From NCBI GenBank assembly GCA_945860865.1, contig CAMARW010000007.1:79915-143914 (forward strand): a DNA stretch of 64,000 nucleotides, written 5' to 3'. A program made the translations under genes and the position numbers. The stretch is from Chitinophaga pinensis. GTDB lineage: Bacteria; Bacteroidota; Bacteroidia; UKL13-3. How positions within the stretch are numbered: the stretch's first letter is position 1; the number at the start of each line of letters is the position of its first letter. This document shows, piece by piece, positions 26,621 to 34,434 of the stretch. The notes beneath the pieces were generated by a model. It ran no database searches. It was not told the origin of the DNA and saw only the letters and a program-made list of their open reading frames with translations.

Positions 26621-28129
26621 ATGGCAAAAGCAACTTTAGCAGAAATACAAAATTTTAAAGGCAAGTACCCCAAGCAATTGTGGTACTTGTTTTTTAGTGA
26701 AATGTGGGAACGTTTTAGTTTCTACGGGATGCGTGGCATGCTCATCATTTTTATGGTAAACAAGCTGCAAATGAATTCTGAAGTAGCCAACCTTCAATAT
26801 GGAGCCACTCAAGCTTTTGTTTATGCCTTCACTTTTGTAGGTGGTATGTTTGCGGATAAGATTCTAGGATATAGAAAATCGCTTTTCTGGGGTGGTATTT
26901 TAATGATCATTGGCAGCGTAATTTTGGCGGTTGATCCTACTCAGTTTTTCTTCATTGGTATAGGCTTTACTATTATTGGAACGGGTTTTTTTAAACCTAA
27001 TATTTCAACCATCGTAGGGAAATTATATGCCGATGGAGATTCTAGAACCGATGCTGGTTTTTCTCTTTTTTATGCAGGTGTTAATTTGGGCGCCCTCATT
27101 GGAGGTTATTTATGCATTGCGGTAGCCAACGGAAGTTTATTAGCAAGCATTGTGCCTGTGGCTTTGCGGTGGAATGTGGCCTTTGGTTTTGCCTCAGTAG
27201 TAATGGTTATTAGTTTACTCACATTTGTAAATACCCAAAAAAGCCTAGGCGAAATAGGAGAGTCGCCCTTACAAAATATTCCAAAAAATAAAAGAAACCT
27301 ATACGAAATACTAACCTTCGCAGGTTCTATTGCTTTTATTCCTCTGGTAGTTTTAATGGTTTCTAATGCGGCCTACACAGATTTATTTATGAAGATAATT
27401 GGTCCGTTCTCTTTGTTGTATTTAGGCTACGAAATGAAAAATTTTAGCGTGAAAGAAAACAAGAAGTTGCTTGCGGCATTGGTTTTTATCTTGTTTTCAA
27501 TCCTTTTTTGGGCCTTCTTCGAGCAAAGTGGTGGCTCCCTTAGTCTCTTTGCTGCCAATAACTTAAACAATGAGTTGGCAGGCATTAAGCTCGATCCAAA
27601 TGGCGTTAATAATTCGGCTAATTCACTCTTTGTAATCGTTTTTGCAGCCATCGTAGGAATTCTCTGGATTTGGCTGGCAAAGCGAAAAATAGAACCTAAT
27701 ACGGTAGTTAAATTTGGACTCGGATTCTTGTTTTTAGCAGGTGGTTTTTATGTTTTCTATCAAACACAATTCTTTGCCAACGAAAACGGAATCACCTCTT
27801 TAAATCTATTTACTTTTGCTTGGTTTGTAATCACATTTGGTGAGTTGTGTCTTTCTCCTATTGGTATGTCTATCATGACCAAATTATCTCCTCAAAAGCT
27901 GCAAGCGGTTATGATGGGTATGTGGTTTTTGGCTAGCGCTTATGGGCAATATCTTGCTGGAATTTTAGGGGCAAACATCGCAAGTGCCTCAGAAAATGCC
28001 AATAATCTAGATAAGCTTATTATTTACACCAACGGATACAAACAATTGGCTCTGTACGCGCTTATCGCGGGTGTGGTGCTTATTGTTATTTCTCCTTTGG
28101 TTAAAAAATTAATGCAGGAAGTAAAATAA
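26621..28129 (+). CDS. POT-family proton-coupled peptide transporter (second of tandem pair)
   Basis: A 502-residue paralogue of the preceding gene with the same landmarks: F-S-E-M-W-E-R-F-S-F-Y-G-M-R, F-K-P-N-I-S-T-I-V-G-K-L-Y, D-A-G-F-S-L-F-Y-A-G-V-N-L-G-A, F-E-Q-S-G-G, and the late G-E-L-C-L-S-P-I-G-M-S. Divergence between the two is spread over the whole length, so the duplication is old. They may differ in peptide preference. The six-base gap makes co-transcription very likely. Confidence 0.93.
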   Translation: MAKATLAEIQNFKGKYPKQLWYLFFSEMWERFSFYGMRGMLIIFMVNKLQMNSEVANLQYGATQAFVYAFTFVGGMFADKILGYRKSLFWGGILMIIGSVILAVDPTQFFFIGIGFTIIGTGFFKPNISTIVGKLYADGDSRTDAGFSLFYAGVNLGALIGGYLCIAVANGSLLASIVPVALRWNVAFGFASVVMVISLLTFVNTQKSLGEIGESPLQNIPKNKRNLYEILTFAGSIAFIPLVVLMVSNAAYTDLFMKIIGPFSLLYLGYEMKNFSVKENKKLLAALVFILFSILFWAFFEQSGGSLSLFAANNLNNELAGIKLDPNGVNNSANSLFVIVFAAIVGILWIWLAKRKIEPNTVVKFGLGFLFLAGGFYVFYQTQFFANENGITSLNLFTFAWFVITFGELCLSPIGMSIMTKLSPQKLQAVMMGMWFLASAYGQYLAGILGANIASASENANNLDKLIIYTNGYKQLALYALIAGVVLIVISPLVKKLMQEVK

Positions 28130-28186
28130 TATCCCATAAATCTGATTTTTTTGTTAAAAATTGAGGTCAAACTATTTCCTTTTTGC

Positions 28187-28194
28187 TATTTTTG
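28187..28194 (+). promoter_or_regulatory. Bacteroidota -7 promoter box (TATTTTTG) for the exonuclease gene
   Basis: TATTTTTG, an exact TAnnTTTG match, with three bases between it and the ATG at 28198. If used, the mRNA would begin at or beside the start codon. A TTG at 28161-28163 lies slightly too far upstream for a standard -33. Confidence 0.35.
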
Positions 28195-28197
28195 ACT

Positions 28198-28917
28198 ATG
28201 CTACAAAACATAGATTTAACGCAAATTTTAGTGCTAGATATTGAAACGGTGCCCCAATATCCTTCTTTTGCCGAAATGCCCGAAAATTGGCAAAATTTAT
28301 GGAGTAAAAAATCGGCAACACTGCGTAATTCAGAAGGACAATCAGAATCTGAGGTATACCCTAGAGCGGGTATTTACGCAGAGTTTGGTAAAATAATTTG
28401 TATTTCTTGTGGCTATTTTAGTAGCTCTGGCCGAACCTATCAATTTCGTGTGAAATCATTTTATGGAGAGGATGAGGCCAAACTTTTGAGTGAATTTAAC
28501 CAAATGTTGGTTCGCCATTTTAGCGACCCAGCAAACTCTCTTTGCGCCCACAATGGCAAGGAGTTTGATTACCCCTACATTGCTCGCCGTTGCTTGTTAA
28601 ATGGATTAGAAATACCAGAGTTGCTAAATACTGCGGGCAAAAAACCTTGGGAGATAAAACTACTTGATACCATGGAATTATGGAAGTTTGGCGATTATAA
28701 AAGCTATACTTCACTCGAATTATTGGCCGCCTCTTTTGGTATACCCACGCCCAAAGATGATATTGATGGCAGCAAAGTTTGGACAGTTTATTGGAATGAT
28801 AAGGACCTAGAGCGCATCAAAATATACTGCGAAAAAGATGTAATTACCGTTGCGCAATTACTCTTAAAATTTAGAAACGAAGCCTTGCTTGAGCCAGAAC
28901 AAATTGTTAGCGTTTAG
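28198..28917 (+). CDS. Predicted 3'-5' exonuclease, PolB-like DEDD family
   Basis: A 239-residue protein of the DnaQ-like fold. Exo I is V-L-D-I-E-T-V-P (acidic pair at 16 and 18). Exo II is C-A-H-N-G-K-E-F-D-Y-P-Y-I-A-R-R. Exo III is Y-C-E-K-D-V-I-T-V-A-Q-L-L-L. The family (predicted 3'-5' exonuclease related to the PolB proofreading domain) acts on DNA or RNA 3' ends; the substrate here is unknown. The ATG at 28198 was chosen over a TTG at 28183 because the promoter box lies between them. It stands alone between the POT gene and a convergent glycosyltransferase. Confidence 0.85.
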   Translation: MLQNIDLTQILVLDIETVPQYPSFAEMPENWQNLWSKKSATLRNSEGQSESEVYPRAGIYAEFGKIICISCGYFSSSGRTYQFRVKSFYGEDEAKLLSEFNQMLVRHFSDPANSLCAHNGKEFDYPYIARRCLLNGLEIPELLNTAGKKPWEIKLLDTMELWKFGDYKSYTSLELLAASFGIPTPKDDIDGSKVWTVYWNDKDLERIKIYCEKDVITVAQLLLKFRNEALLEPEQIVSV

Positions 28918-28971
28918 AATCTTAAAAAAACAAGATATTGCTGTTAAAATTCAAGTCTAAGAAATGAATAA

Positions 28972-30105
28972 CTATTTCCCAGCCAGTAGCACCTGCAATC
29001 GTTCACTTAATTTTTTCACAATACCAGGCCAAGCATATGTGTCGAAAAAGGCATTTGAAATGGGTAGTTTTTGCTCGGTAAGGCTACTCAATATATGTTG
29101 GGTAAATGCCGCCCAGTTATCATCGGGTGCAATTTTTAAATAGGAGTTACATACTTCTTGGTTTATGCCCAATGCGCCTGTGTAGGTAGATACAATGGTT
29201 TTATTTCTGCCCATGCCCTCGAGGGCTTTGGTTTTAACGCCACCACCACTCAATATAGGGTTTAACAATACCACAGCGGCATCAATATAAGTTTCAATAT
29301 CTTCTACAAAACCTAAGTATTGCATTTGCGGATAATCCTTCATTTTATCGACTAAGTTTTCTGGCAAATCTTTGCCACAAATAAGCAAACTAAAATTATT
29401 GCCCAGTGCCTTTTCCAACTTAGGATAAACCTCGGTTATTAGGTAATTTGCGCCTTCATAATTGGGAGCGTAGTGCATGGTACCAAAATACAGAATTATG
29501 TTTTGGTTCAAGCTTAGGTCATGGCGTTTGGCTATGGTTTCTTTGGCATGTGCAATGGGTGGTGGAATTTGGCTGTAGGCTATACCTGTGGGAATTAAGG
29601 CTGTTTTTTCTGGTGCTAAATTAAATTCATATTGGGCCTGTTTCTGGTCTACCTCGCTCAAATAAATCATTAAGTCTGACATTTGATGCACCATTTTTTC
29701 GTACATATACATTAAGCTCCACCATGATTTGCCCATACTTTTAAAACGCAAGTATTCTATGTTATGGCAGCGAACAAAAACCTTTTTGCGGGTAAGCAAC
29801 TTAAGCAATGGAATCATCCATCCCATAAAGGGTTGATCCAAAAAAATAACGTCACTTGCCTGTGCTTTTATGTGCTTGGCCAAAGTAAAAGGCAAGAAAA
29901 TATTGAGGTAGCGCTGCGGTTTAAAGCGCATGCCAAATATAATTTCAAAATTTAACTCAGCAGTATCAATAGGGGAGTATGAATCTACAGTAAACACTTT
30001 TACTTGGTGTTCTTTGCCCATATATTGCAATAATTGCAATGTAGATATTTCTCCGCCTGTAGTAGCAGGTAAAAATGGGTAAGAAACAAGGGCGAAAATT
30101 TTCAC
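28972..30105 (-). CDS. GT-B glycosyltransferase (family 4-like)
   Basis: A 377-residue protein if started at the GTG at 30105, which gives the classic opening K-I-F-A-L-V-S-Y-P-F-L-P-A-T-T-G-G-E-I-S-T. An ATG at 30159 would add 18 residues and overlap the hpt start codon and promoter, so it is less likely. The first Rossmann domain spans about 1-170. The second has Y-F-G-T-M-H-Y-A-P-N-Y-E-G-A and the late sugar-nucleotide part N-P-I-L-S-G-G-G-V-K-T-K-A-L-E-G-M-G. Members add sugars to lipid carriers or polysaccharides at the cytoplasmic face. The donor and acceptor are unknown. No other polysaccharide genes adjoin it. Confidence 0.85.
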   Translation of the reverse strand: MKIFALVSYPFLPATTGGEISTLQLLQYMGKEHQVKVFTVDSYSPIDTAELNFEIIFGMRFKPQRYLNIFLPFTLAKHIKAQASDVIFLDQPFMGWMIPLLKLLTRKKVFVRCHNIEYLRFKSMGKSWWSLMYMYEKMVHQMSDLMIYLSEVDQKQAQYEFNLAPEKTALIPTGIAYSQIPPPIAHAKETIAKRHDLSLNQNIILYFGTMHYAPNYEGANYLITEVYPKLEKALGNNFSLLICGKDLPENLVDKMKDYPQMQYLGFVEDIETYIDAAVVLLNPILSGGGVKTKALEGMGRNKTIVSTYTGALGINQEVCNSYLKIAPDDNWAAFTQHILSSLTEQKLPISNAFFDTYAWPGIVKKLSERLQVLLAGK

Positions 30106-30114
30106 TTTTGGTTT

Positions 30115-30142
30115 TTTGCTTGCAACAATAAAGCTATTTTTG
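30115..30142 (+). promoter_or_regulatory. Bacteroidota promoter (-33 TTTG, -7 TATTTTTG) for hpt
   Basis: TTTG at 30115-30118 and TATTTTTG at 30135-30142 with a 16-base spacer form a full Bacteroidota-type promoter 15 bases before the hpt ATG at 30158. It would lie inside the glycosyltransferase gene if that started at 30159, which supports the later start of that gene. Confidence 0.55.
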
Positions 30143-30157
30143 AACAAATTTCCAAAC

Positions 30158-30700
30158 ATGGATTCTTTGCTCGTTAACAATCAAGTCTTTCAACTTTTTA
30201 TTTCCGAATCGCAAATCTTAGCGCGCGTAGCCCAATTGGCTCAAATGCTGCAAGCAGATTATGCCCATAGTAAACCTGTATTTGTGGCCGTGCTCAATGG
30301 CTCGTTTATGTTTGCATCCGATTTATTAAAGGAAATAAACTTTGATTGCGAAATTCAATTTGTAAAAGTAAGCAGCTATCAGGGTACTCAAAGTACAGGT
30401 AAAATACAAGAAATCATAGGTCTAAACCAATCCATTGCAAATAGAAATGTTATTGTTTTGGAAGACATTATAGACACTGGCTTAACTATGCAACAACTTT
30501 TAATAAGTATTAAAAACCTTCATCCCAGTAGCGTGGAGGTTTGCTCTCTGTTACTTAAGCCCGATGCAATCAAAGTGCCGCTAAACATAAAATATGTGGG
30601 ATTTGAAGTAGGCAATGAATTTCTTTTAGGCTATGGTTTAGATTATGATGGCCTAGGTAGAAATTTGAGACACCTTTTTAAATTACGAATTACGAATTAA
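30158..30700 (+). CDS. hpt: Hypoxanthine phosphoribosyltransferase
   Basis: A 180-residue protein from the ATG at 30158. V-A-V-L-N-G-S-F-M-F-A-S-D-L and K-V-S-S-Y-Q-G-T-Q-S-T-G are the active-site loops. V-I-V-L-E-D-I-I-D-T-G-L-T-M is the PRPP-binding motif. It salvages hypoxanthine (and probably guanine) to the nucleotide with PRPP in the cytoplasm. The usual C-terminus of the family (Y-R-N-L-P-Y-I) is replaced after L-G-R-N-L-R-H-L-F by K-L-R-I-T-N. These last residues and the stop codon are encoded by an intergenic-type repeat (see 30681-30754), so the end of the gene was overwritten. Confidence 0.92.
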   Translation: MDSLLVNNQVFQLFISESQILARVAQLAQMLQADYAHSKPVFVAVLNGSFMFASDLLKEINFDCEIQFVKVSSYQGTQSTGKIQEIIGLNQSIANRNVIVLEDIIDTGLTMQQLLISIKNLHPSSVEVCSLLLKPDAIKVPLNIKYVGFEVGNEFLLGYGLDYDGLGRNLRHLFKLRITN

Positions 30701-30754
30701 AAATTACGAATTACGGTAAATGAATTACGAATTAAAAATTACGAATTACGAATG
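30681..30754 (+). repeat. Tandem AT-rich repeat, left arm of a 33-bp inverted repeat
   Basis: Several copies of ATTACGAATT-like units (30681-30716 and 30722-30754). The second block (30722-30754) is the exact reverse complement of 30918-30950. The first block overlaps the last codons of hpt. A related block lies at 55524-55551. Confidence 0.85.
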
Positions 30755-30860
30755 GGTGCTGGTGTTGTTTTAAATCCCTTTGGGATTTTGACGCCGAAAT
30801 AACCTTTTTCCAAAGACTGATTTGTCCTCACGGTCCCAACGGTCCTAAATGTCCCTTTTC

Positions 30861-30890
30861 AAAAAAAAAGGGGCAAAGCCCCAAAAAAAA
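30861..30890 (-). terminator. Intrinsic terminator after the cold-shock gene
   Basis: On the minus strand GGGGC-TTT-GCCCC (30882 to 30870) is followed by nine T residues (30869-30861) and preceded by A residues. This is a textbook rho-independent terminator for the minus-strand cold-shock gene that ends at 30955. Confidence 0.8.
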
Positions 30891-30917
30891 TACGAATGAA
30901 AGCAAACACATTACCTT

Positions 30918-30950
30918 CATTCGTAATTCGTAATTTTTAATTCGTAATTC
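30918..30950 (-). repeat. Right arm of the 33-bp perfect inverted repeat
   Basis: Exact reverse complement of 30722-30754 over 33 bases. The two arms bracket 163 bases that hold the cold-shock gene terminator and GGTCC-rich sequence. The arm ends four bases before the cold-shock gene stop. Confidence 0.85.
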
Positions 30951-30954
30951 TAAA

Positions 30955-31500
30955 TTATTCCGGATTTTCCACTGTTGCAGCATCAGATTCAGGTTCTGCT
31001 GGAGCTGCGGCAATTGGCGCGGCAACTACTGGCACAACTTTTTCTGGCTTGTCAAATTTTACTTTAACGGCATTAGCGCCCTTGTGATTCATTTCAATTT
31101 CAAAGGTAACTTTATCACCTTCTTTTACTTGGTCTATTAAACCATTCATGTGCACAAATACACCGTTTTGGTTTTTGGCATCTTTAATAAAACCATATCC
31201 TTTAGATTCGTTAAAAAAGGTAACCACACCTTTTCTAATAGCCTCTTCTGGTTCAGCAGGTAATTGCTTACCAACGCCAATAACTACGTCTTCTAAATTA
31301 ATCTCTCGGCGTTTTTTAGGATCTGGAGGAGTAGAGGTAAGGTTTCCGTTTTCGTCTACGTATGCTAGCATATCAGAAAGGTCTTGACCCTTTTGTGAAT
31401 TTGCTTTACGGTCAGCTTTCTTCTCCTCTTTTTCTTTTCTCTTTTTAAGCTTTAATTTTTCTTTTTCTTTTTTGCTGAAGGTTTCTTGTGATTTGGCCAT
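30955..31500 (-). CDS. Cold-shock domain protein with basic coiled N-terminus
   Basis: A 181-residue protein. Residues 1-45 are a highly charged Lys/Glu helix (K-K-E-K-E-K-L-K-L-K-K-R-K-E-K). A linker leads to a cold-shock domain (about 88-150) with K-G-V-V-T-F-F-N-E-S-K-G-Y-G-F-I-K-D (RNP1) and V-F-V-H-M (RNP2). The tail is Ala/Pro-rich. The domain binds single-stranded RNA or DNA, and the charged extension probably adds non-specific nucleic-acid binding. This layout is common in Bacteroidota. A TACCTTTG box 80 bases upstream suggests a long leader, as usual for cold-shock genes. Confidence 0.88.
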   Translation of the reverse strand: MAKSQETFSKKEKEKLKLKKRKEKEEKKADRKANSQKGQDLSDMLAYVDENGNLTSTPPDPKKRREINLEDVVIGVGKQLPAEPEEAIRKGVVTFFNESKGYGFIKDAKNQNGVFVHMNGLIDQVKEGDKVTFEIEMNHKGANAVKVKFDKPEKVVPVVAAPIAAAPAEPESDAATVENPE

Positions 31501-31842
31501 TTATATTTTAATTGTTATTGCACTTTAATTTTGGTGCCTAGGCTTTTGCAAAAGTTTAAGCAGAAAATTTTTAGTGTGCCAAAGGTAGGTTAATTATTTG
31601 ATATTTTTGTTTTTAGCTAAAATACTTAACACGCAAGTTTTGGTTCGAACCGAATTGCTTATAAATTGCCACAAAAAAAGTAAAACGGCCCATTATTGTA
31701 TAAGCAAACCGCGCAACTCTTGCAGGTGGTCTAGAAAAAAATGCGAGGCCGCTAGCAAAATTGGGCTGAACCTAAATTTCTTGCAAAAATCATTGTTGAA
31801 TCCAAAACTTTCTGTTTTATTCGCATCTTCATTTTTACTCGT
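31501..31842. other. Intergenic region between the cold-shock gene and adk
   Basis: 342 bases with no supported gene. It holds a minus-strand -7 box at 31580-31587, a plus-strand TATTTTTG at 31602-31609, and one copy of the recurrent 9-mer GGCTGAACC at 31764-31772. No tRNA fold could be made around the palindrome GGTTCGAACC at 31642. Nothing else was recognised. Confidence 0.5.
31580..31587 (-). promoter_or_regulatory. Bacteroidota -7 promoter box (TACCTTTG) for the cold-shock gene
   Basis: On the minus strand TACCTTTG, an exact TAnnTTTG match, lies 80 bases before the ATG at 31500. No -33 TTTG was found at standard spacing. Confidence 0.35.
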
Positions 31843-32415
31843 ATGCTAAACATAGTTTTATTCGGACCTCCAGGTGCAGGAAAAGGAACGCAATCTGCCA
31901 AGCTTATTGATAAATATCAATTGATACATCTATCTACGGGCGATATTTTTAGAGCCAATATTAAGGGTGGAACCGAGCTGGGTTTGCTAGCCAAGAGTTT
32001 TATAGACCAAGGTAAACTGGTGCCAGATGAGGTAACTATTGGTATGTTGGCTTCTGAAGTAAATAAACAGGTAGAACCTAAGGGTTTTATTTTTGATGGT
32101 TTTCCGCGCACCTCGGCGCAAGCTGCAGCCTTAGATGATTTGTTGCAAAGTAAAGGAACCGCCATTAGTCTTATGCTAGCCCTCGAAGTTGAGGAGGAGG
32201 AATTACGTAAGCGTTTATTTATTAGGGGTAAAGATAGTGGCCGAGCTGATGATCAAAATCCTGAAATTATCCAAAACCGTATCGATGTTTATAATGCCGA
32301 AACTATGCCAGTAAAAGACTTCTATTTGGGTCAGAACAAATACAAAGGCATACCGGGAATGGGCGAAATTGAAACCATTTTTGATGCGCTCTGCGCAGAA
32401 ATAGATAAAGCATAA
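31843..32415 (+). CDS. adk: Adenylate kinase
   Basis: A 190-residue short-form adenylate kinase. G-P-P-G-A-G-K-G-T-Q is the P-loop (7-16). H-L-S-T-G-D-I-F-R is the AMP-binding helix. F-I-F-D-G-F-P-R-T is the core motif. The short LID has R-G-K-D-S-G-R-A-D-D-Q and lacks the zinc-binding insert of long forms. It catalyses ATP + AMP = 2 ADP in the cytoplasm. It is followed by a strong terminator and then obg. Confidence 0.96.
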   Translation: MLNIVLFGPPGAGKGTQSAKLIDKYQLIHLSTGDIFRANIKGGTELGLLAKSFIDQGKLVPDEVTIGMLASEVNKQVEPKGFIFDGFPRTSAQAAALDDLLQSKGTAISLMLALEVEEEELRKRLFIRGKDSGRADDQNPEIIQNRIDVYNAETMPVKDFYLGQNKYKGIPGMGEIETIFDALCAEIDKA

Positions 32416-32431
32416 GCAAGTATTTGCTAAT

Positions 32432-32466
32432 AAAAGCCCATAAAGATTATCTTTGTGGGCTTTTTT
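32432..32466 (+). terminator. Intrinsic terminator after adk
   Basis: Bases 32432-32446 pair with 32450-32464 around AAAGCCCA/TGGGCTTT (one C-to-T type wobble), loop TTA, followed by a T-run (32461-32466). It lies 16 bases after the adk stop. Confidence 0.85.
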
Positions 32467-32506
32467 ACGTTTTGAACCAAGTAAATTAGCTTCAATACTT
32501 TCTCTT

Positions 32507-33493
32507 ATGGCCGAATCAAATTTTGTAGATTACGTTAAAATATGTTGTAGAAGTGGTAAGGGTGGCGCAGGTGCCATGCATTTCTTGCGCGATAAACATA
32601 CCGCTAAGGGTGGTCCGGATGGGGGAGATGGCGGACATGGTGGCAATATTATTCTACGTGGTAATGCCAACTTGTGGACACTCCTGCATTTAAAATACCG
32701 CAAACATGTAATTGCTTCGCCAGGAAATAATGGCGATGCGGGTTTAAGAAAAGGGAAAGATGGCAAAAACGAAATTATTGAAGTGCCACTGGGTACGGTT
32801 GCCAAAGATGCCGAAACTGGTCAGTTCTTATTTGAGGTTACAGCCCACGGCGAAGAGCATGTGCTAACCGCAGGGGGTAGAGGTGGATTGGGTAATTACC
32901 ATTTTAAAACTTCGGTAAACCAAGCGCCAACACACGCCCAACCGGGTGTGCCAGGCAAAGAAGAATGGCGTATATTAGAATTAAAAATATTAGCAGATGT
33001 GGGTTTAGTGGGTTTTCCAAATGCGGGTAAATCTACCTTATTGTCTGTAATTACAGCGGCTAAACCGGCTATTGCAGCTTATCCTTTTACTACTTTAGTA
33101 CCCAATTTGGGCATAGTGCCTTACAGAGAATACCAGAGTTTTGTAATGGCAGATATACCGGGAATTATAGAAGGCGCGCATGAAGGCAAAGGCTTGGGAA
33201 CGCGCTTTTTGCGCCATATAGAACGCAATGCCACCTTATTGTTTATGGTGCCAGCAGATAGCGCAAACATTAAAGTAGATTACAATATTTTGCTCAAAGA
33301 ACTCAAGTTATACAACAAAGAACTGTCGCAAAAATCGCGCTTATTAGCCATAACCAAATGCGATTTACTGAGTCCAGAAGAGCTTAAAGCCATCAAAAAA
33401 ACACTCCCTCGTGTACCGCATGTTTTCATCAGCTCTGCCGCCCAACAAGGGTTAGACGAGTTGAAGGATAAGCTGTGGCAGATGATTCAGTAG
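32507..33493 (+). CDS. obgE: GTPase Obg/CgtA
   Basis: A 328-residue protein from the ATG at 32507 ([10 protein letters not shown]); a longer TTG frame from 32453 would run through the adk terminator. The glycine-rich OBG domain (about 1-158, [12 protein letters not shown]) precedes the GTPase domain: G1 [10 protein letters not shown]3 [10 protein letters not shown]4 T-K-C-D. The variable C-terminal domain is absent, as is usual in this phylum. It is a ribosome-assembly and stress-linked GTPase. Confidence 0.95.
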   Translation: MAESNFVDYVKICCRSGKGGAGAMHFLRDKHTAKGGPDGGDGGHGGNIILRGNANLWTLLHLKYRKHVIASPGNNGDAGLRKGKDGKNEIIEVPLGTVAKDAETGQFLFEVTAHGEEHVLTAGGRGGLGNYHFKTSVNQAPTHAQPGVPGKEEWRILELKILADVGLVGFPNAGKSTLLSVITAAKPAIAAYPFTTLVPNLGIVPYREYQSFVMADIPGIIEGAHEGKGLGTRFLRHIERNATLLFMVPADSANIKVDYNILLKELKLYNKELSQKSRLLAITKCDLLSPEELKAIKKTLPRVPHVFISSAAQQGLDELKDKLWQMIQ

Positions 33494-33623
33494 GGACCAT
33501 AGTCCATAGTCCATAGTTTTTGTTCCTTCAACATTCGACATTTAGCATTCGATGTTCGACATTTCCTCGTTTCTTCGTTCCTTAGTAGTTTGTTCCGTTT
33601 TTATAATTTGATATATTTACGGC
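33494..33623. repeat. Low-complexity intergenic repeats after obg
   Basis: Right after the obg stop comes a tandem of CCATAGT units (33497-33517). Next is a cluster of ATTCGACATT/ATTCGATGTT units with partial dyad symmetry (33532-33563). No gene is seen. These are the same kind of simple intergenic repeats as those at 30.7 and 55.5 kb, but a different sequence. Confidence 0.7.
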
Positions 33624-33797
33624 ATGAATTTAATAAAAGTTAGCGCCAATATTCTGTCTGAACCCAAACAAGTATGGGACAAATACACCCAACCCGAATG
33701 CATTACCCAATGGAACTTTGCCGATCCAAGTTGGTGTTGCCCAAGTGCCAGCAATGATTTGCAGGTAGGCGGCCAAAAGCTAATAGCCAATAACTAG
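33624..33797 (+). pseudogene. Truncated SRPBCC (AHSA1-like) gene remnant
   Basis: From an ATG at 33624 a 57-residue frame reads I-K-V-S-A-N-I-L-S-E-P-K-Q-V-W-D-K-Y-T, then I-T-Q-W-N-F-A-D and W-C-C-P-S-A, with D-L-Q-V-G-G, ending at TAG 33795. This is the N-terminal third of AHSA1/START-type SRPBCC proteins, which normally run to about 130-160 residues and continue G-G-x-F-x-Y. The frame stops three bases before the end of the convergent asparaginase gene. The rest of the gene is missing, so it looks like a deletion remnant. An intact micro-protein is unlikely. Confidence 0.65.
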
Positions 33798-33800
33798 AAG

Positions 33801-34289
33801 CTATTCATTTTCCTCAAATATCCCCGATTCTCTGTTTTTGCGGCAGTTATTCCAATCAAAGTAGCGGCCATTCATGGCTATGTAAACGCCTGCAGGTAGT
33901 GTTTGGGCAAAGGCTAAGGCGCCACCTAGGTTAAAGAGGCCATCGCTTGAACCAAATTTATAGGGTATCATGGCGCCTGTTAGGATGATGGTTTTGTTAA
34001 TTTTTTCTGAAGCTAAGTAGGCCGCGGTGTGGGTCATGGTATCTGTGCCATGCGTTATAACAATGCGGTTTTCTTCGCTTGTTCTGCAGTTTTCTGCTAT
34101 TTCGCTGCGGTGCGTATCTGTCATGTCTAAACTATCTATTAACATCAGTGTTTTAATGTTTAAGGATAATTTGCTTCTCCCTAGCTTTAAAATTTCATGA
34201 ATATGGGTGTCTTTAAAAAACAATTGTCCGTTTAATTCATTATATTCTTTATCAAACGTACCACCGGTTACAAACAATTTTATATTCAT
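33801..34289 (-). CDS. Short asparaginase-domain protein
   Basis: A 162-residue protein equal to the N-terminal domain of type I L-asparaginases. T-G-G-T-F-D-K-E-Y has the nucleophilic threonine region (8-16), H-G-T-D-T-M the second catalytic Thr-Asp pair, and T-G-A-M-I-P the following strand. Classic asparaginases are about 330 residues and the C-terminal domain is absent. Such one-domain forms are known as separate proteins, so this is probably a real short gene. It adjoins a deletion remnant on its 3' side, however, so truncation cannot be excluded. Amidohydrolase activity is inferred. Confidence 0.75.
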   Translation of the reverse strand: MNIKLFVTGGTFDKEYNELNGQLFFKDTHIHEILKLGRSKLSLNIKTLMLIDSLDMTDTHRSEIAENCRTSEENRIVITHGTDTMTHTAAYLASEKINKTIILTGAMIPYKFGSSDGLFNLGGALAFAQTLPAGVYIAMNGRYFDWNNCRKNRESGIFEENE

Positions 34290-34434
34290 AATTTATTTTT
34301 TTCAAAGTAAAGCAAACCCAAGAAAGGAATCAAATAAGCAGCTTAGTTTTTTTTATTGCGTAAAATCATTTCTTTATTGCAACTAAATTTATAGTTTCGC
34401 AGCAATTTGCATTCCTCTATTTATTAAACATACA

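Noticed and set aside
30681..30950. Regular short repeats resembling a CRISPR array
   Set aside because: Units are contiguous and AT-rich with no unique spacers of constant length, and no cas genes are near. The main feature is an inverted repeat.
31642..31651. GGTTCGAACC looks like a tRNA T-loop
   Set aside because: The flanks do not form a five-base T stem, and no acceptor, D or anticodon arms could be made around it.
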